Source: an uncultured Erysipelotrichaceae bacterium (lineage in GTDB: Bacteria; Bacillota_I; Bacilli_A; Erysipelotrichales; Erysipelotrichaceae). From it: a DNA stretch of 9,850 nt. Below, piece after piece: positions 4,512-9,850 of this stretch (position 1 is the first letter of the stretch; every line of letters begins with the position of its first letter). Under the pieces are notes generated by a model, which worked only from the letters and a program-made list of their open reading frames with translations, made no database searches and was not told the origin of the DNA. The position numbers were made by a program, and so were the translations under genes. The DNA lies in the NCBI GenBank assembly GCA_902796465.1, contig CADBPK010000054.1, positions 1 to 9,850 of the forward strand. The letters run 5' to 3'.

Positions 4512-7058
4512 ATGAAAACAATTTTATGCAATGAACACCTGAAAACATTCATACTCCGGGATCTGGCTCTGAAGCAGGACACTTCCGTCCTGCAGGACAT
4601 CCTAGCGCTGACACCGGAACAATATCTGCAGGTACAGAAGGAAGACAGACATATCCTGACGCTTCAGCTTGCGCATATCCTGAACCGGGATGCGGAACAG
4701 TTTCCTGTCTACGGAAAAATGTTCCGGTATCCTGCTTTCCTGCAGGAGATCCTGGCATTTGCGGAAGAATGCAGAAACAACGGCATTCAGGCTGAGGAAC
4801 TGCCGGAGGACAACGCCTCCGAAACAGAATTGAAGAAGATCCTGACGGATATCCTGGTTTCTGAAAGCACAGAAGCACAGGAACTGCCGGAAAGAGATGA
4901 AACGGAGACCATACTGCTTTATCCCTTGTTCGTGCAGGATGTGCCCCTTTACCGGGTCCTGACACAGCTGGAGGCAGATTCTGTTTCCTATCCTGAAGCA
5001 GCTCAGGAATCCGTACGGCTCGCGCTGAATACACGACAGGAACTGGAAGCTGCCGCACAGGATATCTGCCTGCGCGGAAAACCTTGCAATGTGATCCTGA
5101 CCTCCGCGGAACAGCTGCCTGTGCTTCATGCCGTTTTCCGCCGGTACGGGATCCCGTATGCATGCATCAACCGGAAGATGCCGGTTCATGTTCTGAGCAT
5201 CTATGCTTCCCTGCTCAGACTCGCTGTCCGGCAGGATACCGCTTCCTATCTGGATGCGGTCATTCAGAATGCATTCGGAACCGGATGCGATGCCTCTGCG
5301 CTCCGTTATGCCGCGGAGAGGATTTCGGATATCATACAGCCTGTTTCCGTATCGGAAAAGCTGAAAGATACTGACTATGAAAAATACATCCCGGCTTTTG
5401 AAAAGCCGGAGAACTTATATAATGCCTTCCTCGCGGAGATCCATGATGACCTCATCTCCCTGCTGGGACAGACAGACTGCGCCGGCATCCTGCAGGAAGC
5501 CTACAGGATCCTGCAGAAATCCCCGTATCTGAAGGAACCGGCAGAATTGGACGCTGCCCGGAAACTCCGGAGCCGCCTGCTTTCCTGTGCCCCGGAGATC
5601 CGCACGAAAGATGATGTACTGATGTTCGCGGAAATGATCTCCGCAGGCGAAGTCTCTTTCACGGATGATTCCGTTGATTTCTGTACCGTAACGGACCTGA
5701 CCCATCCGGTCCTTCCGAAAGAGATCACCTACGTCATCGGCTGTTCCGGGCGCAATTATCCGGGGTTCCATTCCCGTTCCGGACTGTTTGATGAAGCTTA
5801 TGTCCGTAAGATCGGAAACTTCCCGGCACTTGAAGAACGTTACGGGATCTATCATTCCCAGCTGGAATGGATCCGGCGCAGCGCCGCGGAGATCATCTGG
5901 TCCTGTCCGACAAATGACTACACGGGAAAAGAGATCCACCTCGCCTTTGATATTGAAAACAGGCTGAAAGATACGATCCGGAAATGGGATCTGATCGAAC
6001 ATAAGGAAAAAAAGAATATCCGGCATACCCTTTCCCCTGAGACTGCAAGGGAACTGTTTACCCGTCAGGGAATGGCTTCCGGGTCCGTCAGCTCCATCGA
6101 GCGTTATTTCAGTTGTCCGTATTCCTATTTCATCCAGCGCGGGCTGAAAGTCCGCACTGATGAGATACCGGCAATGGATGCAAGATCTCTCGGTGATATC
6201 CAGCATTCCTTTATGGAACATCATTTTAAAGACGGGCTGAGGGCTGATGATATTCCCGCATTCACTGCCCCGTATCTGGACAATCTGACAGAAGTGAATC
6301 CGGCGCAGAAAGCCCTGATCCGGATGTGCGGCATGCGGCTGGAAGAAGCGCTGAAGAATGCCCTTATGATCCTGGAGGAAACAGAGAAAGCAACCTGCTT
6401 TGCACAGAAGGAAGCTGAATACCGGTTTGATACTGAGATCATCAAAGGTCTGAACCTGCACGGGATCATCGACAGGGTCGATGCATATCATGACTATTTC
6501 CGGATCCTGGATTACAAGTCTTCGGAAAAAAAGCTCTCCGAGAAAGACATCAAGGCCGGATTGAAACTCCAGCTGCTGACCTATCTGATCATCTATTCGG
6601 AAATGAATCACGCCGTTCCTTCCGGTGCCTATTACTATTCCCTGAAGGAAACATCTGTCGGTGAAAAGCCCTATCAGCTCAGTACCGGAAAACGGTCCGC
6701 ACCCGAAAAGGAACTGACCGAGCTTTTCCATACACCGGAAAGTGATCTTGCCGAAATGATCAGGGAAAGAAAACTCACCGGATGGACGATGACTGAAAGC
6801 CCGGATGACGAAAACGAAACGATTACGGGATATAAGACAAGATATGACTTTGAAAAGATCAGGACATGCATCCGGGAAGTCTATGCATATTTCCTGGAGC
6901 ATCTGCTGAACGGCGATATTCCTCTGGAACCGGCGCAGAATGCCTGCTTATACTGCGATTATTATCCGGTCTGCAGATTCCAGGGCGAACAGGTCAAAAA
7001 GGAACCTGTCGTGATGAAAGACATTTCCCTTAAGGCAGAGAAGGAGGGCAAAAAATGA
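4512..7058 (+). CDS. addB: AddB, nuclease/Fe-S subunit of the AddAB helicase-nuclease (short form)
   Basis: With AddA this subunit forms the enzyme that unwinds and trims double-strand DNA ends and loads RecA for repair. The N-terminal half is a diverged helicase-like region; a UvrD-type C-terminal signature lies near 400-460 (TYVIGCSGRNYPG from about 406). The C-terminal RecB-type nuclease domain has H565, D654 in IIDRVD, D667 and K669 in ILDYKSS, and the QxxxY motif Q687-Y691. The iron-sulphur ligands are C535 (FSCPYSYF) and C812, C815, C821 (CLYCDYYPVC), the AddB spacing C...CxxCx5C. At 848 residues it is about 300 shorter than Bacillus AddB (near 1,150), and no Walker A P-loop is seen at the N-terminus. 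The ATG at 4512 has no clear Shine-Dalgarno sequence (upstream bases ATGGTAAACTGAACCT), but the next in-frame Met is far inside the protein. The TGA stop overlaps the addA start. Confidence 0.92.
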   Translation: MKTILCNEHLKTFILRDLALKQDTSVLQDILALTPEQYLQVQKEDRHILTLQLAHILNRDAEQFPVYGKMFRYPAFLQEILAFAEECRNNGIQAEELPEDNASETELKKILTDILVSESTEAQELPERDETETILLYPLFVQDVPLYRVLTQLEADSVSYPEAAQESVRLALNTRQELEAAAQDICLRGKPCNVILTSAEQLPVLHAVFRRYGIPYACINRKMPVHVLSIYASLLRLAVRQDTASYLDAVIQNAFGTGCDASALRYAAERISDIIQPVSVSEKLKDTDYEKYIPAFEKPENLYNAFLAEIHDDLISLLGQTDCAGILQEAYRILQKSPYLKEPAELDAARKLRSRLLSCAPEIRTKDDVLMFAEMISAGEVSFTDDSVDFCTVTDLTHPVLPKEITYVIGCSGRNYPGFHSRSGLFDEAYVRKIGNFPALEERYGIYHSQLEWIRRSAAEIIWSCPTNDYTGKEIHLAFDIENRLKDTIRKWDLIEHKEKKNIRHTLSPETARELFTRQGMASGSVSSIERYFSCPYSYFIQRGLKVRTDEIPAMDARSLGDIQHSFMEHHFKDGLRADDIPAFTAPYLDNLTEVNPAQKALIRMCGMRLEEALKNALMILEETEKATCFAQKEAEYRFDTEIIKGLNLHGIIDRVDAYHDYFRILDYKSSEKKLSEKDIKAGLKLQLLTYLIIYSEMNHAVPSGAYYYSLKETSVGEKPYQLSTGKRSAPEKELTELFHTPESDLAEMIRERKLTGWTMTESPDDENETITGYKTRYDFEKIRTCIREVYAYFLEHLLNGDIPLEPAQNACLYCDYYPVCRFQGEQVKKEPVVMKDISLKAEKEGKK
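7041..7048 (+). promoter_or_regulatory. Ribosome binding site of addA inside the end of addB
   Basis: AAGGAGGG lies 6 bases before the ATG at 7055, a near-perfect Shine-Dalgarno site. It decides between that ATG and a second ATG at 7061 in favour of the first. It contrasts with addB, which has none. Confidence 0.85.
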
Positions 7059-9850
7059 CAATGGATTTTGATCCTCAGCAGAAAGAGGCTGTTAACCGCA
7101 CAGGCACAAACATTCTCGTCAGCGCATCTGCCGGAGCGGGAAAGACCAGGGTGCTCGTATCACGTCTGCTCAAACGGTGCACGGAAGACAGCATACCGCT
7201 GGAAAGGATCCTCGCACTGACATTCACCGAAGCAGCCGCGGGCGAAATGAAAAAGCGGCTTGCCCAGGAGCTCAATAACAGATATCAGGCAGAGACAGAT
7301 CCGGCCGCGAAGGACTGGCTGAACCACCAGATCATCGCGCTGGAAAACGCTTCGATCACAACGATCGACTCCTACTGTCTTTCCATTATCCAGAAATACT
7401 GCAATGTCATCGGTCTCGATCCTGCTGTTGCCCGTTCCGTACTGGATGAAGGAACACGCGAGATCTTTCTGCAGAATGCTTTCACGGATACCGTACAGAC
7501 ATATATCGATAAAGATCCGGAAACCATGTTCCGCCTTCTCCGCCTGCTGAGCTTCCGGAGTGAAGACTATTCAGCGCTGTACAATTCCGTAAAGTCCGTA
7601 AACAATTTCGCCCAGGCTGCCGTTGAGCCGGATGTCTGGTATGCGGAAGCGGAATCCTTTTACACCGGTGTCCGTTCCTTTTCATCATTCCCGGCACCCA
7701 TCCTGGATGCATTTTTCGGCTACCTGATGCTGGGATGCCGTGAACTTTCCGCTCTGGCTGCGCAGATGATGGAAAGCGGCAGCACAGATGAAAAGGTAAA
7801 TACGGATGCTCTGGCATATGCGATGAACCGCATCCGGACCTGTATCACGCATCTGCAGGATCACGAATACGTCAGGTACTGTGATGCCCTGAAATCCCTC
7901 GCTGTCATAAAGACATCTGCAGGTAAGGATGAAACCTACAAAGCAGCACGGAAAAAGTATGAAGACAAGATCAAGGCTATGCTGGAGATCTGCTATGACG
8001 AGACTGTATGGGTCAGGGACGCGAATGCTGTTTCCGATGCGGCTGTCCTCCTGATCCGTCTTTCCCGTGATACGTTCTGTTCTTTTCAGAAGATCAAGCT
8101 GGAACATACCTGTATGGATTTCGGAGATATGGAACGCTTTGCGTGGGATATCCTGCAGAAGGAAAACGGACTGGTTGCCGGCATGATCCGTGATTCATTC
8201 GATGAGATCATGGTAGATGAATTCCAGGATACCAGCATACTGCAGGATGCCATCATCCGGGCAATATCCCGCGGAAACAACATTTTCCGTGTCGGCGACG
8301 TCAAACAGTCGATCTATGGATTCCGTCAGGCAAAACCATCCCTGATGCGTGATCTGATGAACGAGGAAGGCACCTGCCATATTACCCTCCAGCACAACTA
8401 CCGTTCCAAAAACAGCATCGTTGAATTTTCTAACCTGCTGTTCGGCAAGATTATGAATATCGAAGATTTTGAAGACCATTACCGGAATGAAGATGTCGTC
8501 TCCATCGGAACAGAAAAACAGAAAGAACTACCTGTCCCCGTCGTTTTCGCTGTTCTGCAGGAAAAGGAAACAGAAGAAGATGGTGAAGAGGAAAGCATCG
8601 GCGCCAAGCAGGCAAAGGCAGAATGGATCGCATCCAGAATCCTCCGCATGAAACAGGAAAATCCGGAACTGCATTACCGAGATTTTGCCGTCCTGCTGAG
8701 AAGTCACCAGGACAAGTCCTGTCTTAAGAACGCCTTCACCCGCTGCGGCATTCCGTATGACATTGATGCCAGAACGGGTTTCTACCGTTCACCTCTCTGT
8801 CAGACGATCCTGTCTGCCGCAAAATGCGTCCTGTATCCGGATGATATGATTTCCCTTCTCTCGGTCCTGACTTCTGAAATGTATAACATCTCCGATGAAG
8901 AGATCGCGCAGATGAAGATCCGGCATGGCTCCCTGAAAAAAGGTGTGCTGCAGGAACATCCGGAAGTATACAGGGATATTGCATACCTCCGTGAGACTGC
9001 AACATCCGGTTCACCTGTTGATTTTCTTGCGGCCGCCGCAGATCTCAATCAGTTTTTCAACCGCCTGGATCATGCGCAGAAAGCCAACTTTGATTTCCTG
9101 TTTGAAAAGACCGTACAGGCACACTACACAGATCTCTTTACATTTATCGAAAACATTGAAGCAGTAAAGGACGAAAAATCCAGTGAGGCAATGTCCATCG
9201 GCCGGGATGACGATGTGGTCGGTGTTACGACGATTCATCATTCCAAAGGTCTGCAGTATCCCATCGTCTTCCTCTGGAGTACGTCCAGAAACAGCCTCCA
9301 AAGCAAAAAAGATCCTGTCATGATTGATGACAGGCTGAAGCTCGGGATGTATTTCATAGATGAAAAGACAAATGTCAAACGACCCCTGATCCACCGCATT
9401 GCAGTGGAATATGCCGTTAACAAAGCCGACCTGGAAGAAAGCATCCGGCTCCTTTATGTTGCTGTCACGCGGGCGGCAGACCGTCTGTTTATCGTTGATC
9501 ATATCAAAAAGGATTTCCTGCCTGCCGCGGCGGATATGGTTCTCATGAACGCGCGCAAAGGAACGACAGGGATGATCCTGCCTGTCCTGCAGGAAGGACC
9601 GCTCTTTCATGTTGAATATCCTGAATATGAGCAAATCGGACTCCCGGCGTTTCCGCCGGTCCCCGAAAACAGGGAACTGCCGTCTTTCCGCATTCAGGTC
9701 AAACGCTATGACCCGGTCATTACGCCGAGCTCTTCCGAAATAAGAGGTCTTCCCGATCTGAATCTGAAAGCACTTTCGGGAGGTACGGATTACGGCACAA
9801 AGATGCACAGTGTGATCGAGCAGCTCCCGGATACCGTATGGACCGATGAA
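7055..9850 (+). CDS. addA: AddA, helicase-nuclease subunit (C-terminus beyond the window)
   Basis: The frame is open from the ATG at 7055 to the window end, giving 932 residues of a family usually 1,150-1,250 long. AddA is the 3'-5' motor and one of the two nucleases of AddAB. UvrD-type motifs appear in order: Q-motif region FDPQQKEAV (5-13); Walker A SASAGAGKT (23-31, K30); Ia/Ib region ITTIDSYC (101-108); Walker B IMVDEFQDT (385-393, D388, E389); motif III VGDVKQSIYGFRQ (413-425); motif IV LQHNYRS (445-451); motif V VTTIHHSKGLQYP (724-736); motif VI RLLYVAVTRA (798-807, R806). The last visible stretch, YGTKMHSVIEQL from 913 with H918, is the start of the RecB-type nuclease domain; its Asp and Lys lie outside. 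The ATG overlaps the addB TGA by four bases (ATGA), so the two are probably co-translated in equal amounts. No frameshift is seen. Confidence 0.95.
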   Translation, partial: MTMDFDPQQKEAVNRTGTNILVSASAGAGKTRVLVSRLLKRCTEDSIPLERILALTFTEAAAGEMKKRLAQELNNRYQAETDPAAKDWLNHQIIALENASITTIDSYCLSIIQKYCNVIGLDPAVARSVLDEGTREIFLQNAFTDTVQTYIDKDPETMFRLLRLLSFRSEDYSALYNSVKSVNNFAQAAVEPDVWYAEAESFYTGVRSFSSFPAPILDAFFGYLMLGCRELSALAAQMMESGSTDEKVNTDALAYAMNRIRTCITHLQDHEYVRYCDALKSLAVIKTSAGKDETYKAARKKYEDKIKAMLEICYDETVWVRDANAVSDAAVLLIRLSRDTFCSFQKIKLEHTCMDFGDMERFAWDILQKENGLVAGMIRDSFDEIMVDEFQDTSILQDAIIRAISRGNNIFRVGDVKQSIYGFRQAKPSLMRDLMNEEGTCHITLQHNYRSKNSIVEFSNLLFGKIMNIEDFEDHYRNEDVVSIGTEKQKELPVPVVFAVLQEKETEEDGEEESIGAKQAKAEWIASRILRMKQENPELHYRDFAVLLRSHQDKSCLKNAFTRCGIPYDIDARTGFYRSPLCQTILSAAKCVLYPDDMISLLSVLTSEMYNISDEEIAQMKIRHGSLKKGVLQEHPEVYRDIAYLRETATSGSPVDFLAAAADLNQFFNRLDHAQKANFDFLFEKTVQAHYTDLFTFIENIEAVKDEKSSEAMSIGRDDDVVGVTTIHHSKGLQYPIVFLWSTSRNSLQSKKDPVMIDDRLKLGMYFIDEKTNVKRPLIHRIAVEYAVNKADLEESIRLLYVAVTRAADRLFIVDHIKKDFLPAAADMVLMNARKGTTGMILPVLQEGPLFHVEYPEYEQIGLPAFPPVPENRELPSFRIQVKRYDPVITPSSSEIRGLPDLNLKALSGGTDYGTKMHSVIEQLPDTVWTDE

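Noticed and set aside
5415..6902. A 495-codon open frame on the minus strand
   Set aside because: It is wholly antisense to addB, which has all its family motifs; the translation is low-complexity in feel (rich in Phe, Ile, Arg, Cys, Gly), with no motif and no ribosome site. It is a codon-bias shadow.
9011..9808. A 265-codon open frame on the minus strand
   Set aside because: It is antisense to the addA region carrying helicase motifs V and VI. No recognisable domain and no promoter in front.
1..9850. CRISPR array, tRNA, rRNA, insertion sequence or prophage genes
   Set aside because: No regularly spaced repeats, cloverleaf-like sequences, transposase motifs or phage structural genes were seen on reading both strands.

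Overview
This window looks like a chromosomal segment of a low- to mid-GC member of the Bacillota. The reasons are strong purine-rich Shine-Dalgarno sites, very AT-rich spacers between coding regions of roughly 50% GC, an AddAB-type recombination operon, and an XpaC/TelA-type locus. Codon use and the short AddB make me think of the Erysipelotrichales, but that is a guess.

Left part (1-3352, minus strand): a membrane/stress-type cluster read right to left. An XpaC-domain membrane-anchored protein (2307-3314) overlaps the start of a 693-residue double AAA+ protein (226-2307). A clear intrinsic terminator follows. Beyond it, the first 40 codons of a separately promoted gene that looks like TelA (toxic anion resistance family) run off the left edge. 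The XpaC-like and TelA-like genes share a near-identical extended -10 sequence (12 of 14 bases), which suggests co-regulation. The AAA+ protein is the oddest one: its first module resembles the Clp D2 fold but has lost its Walker A lysine and Walker B acidic pair, while its second module is an intact CbxX/SpoVK-type ATPase.

Middle (3397-4350, minus strand): a stand-alone gene for a 284-residue protein that I do not recognise, with its own promoter and its own terminator. The stop codon lies inside the terminator stem.

Right part (4512-9850, plus strand): the addB-addA operon, encoding the helicase-nuclease that processes double-strand DNA ends for RecA-dependent repair. AddB keeps the nuclease active site and all four Fe-S cysteines but is only 848 residues long and has no N-terminal Walker A. 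AddA begins in a 4-base overlap with the addB stop, carries all the UvrD-type (SF1A) helicase motifs, and is cut by the window end just after its nuclease domain begins. The 235-base divergent spacer between the unknown gene and addB holds a good promoter for the minus strand gene, a spaced inverted repeat, and a Fur-like 7-1-7 sequence in front of addB, which lacks a visible Shine-Dalgarno site.

No rRNA, tRNA, CRISPR array, insertion sequence or phage gene was seen. The best candidate for something under-described is the XpaC-like / double AAA+ / TelA-like cluster.
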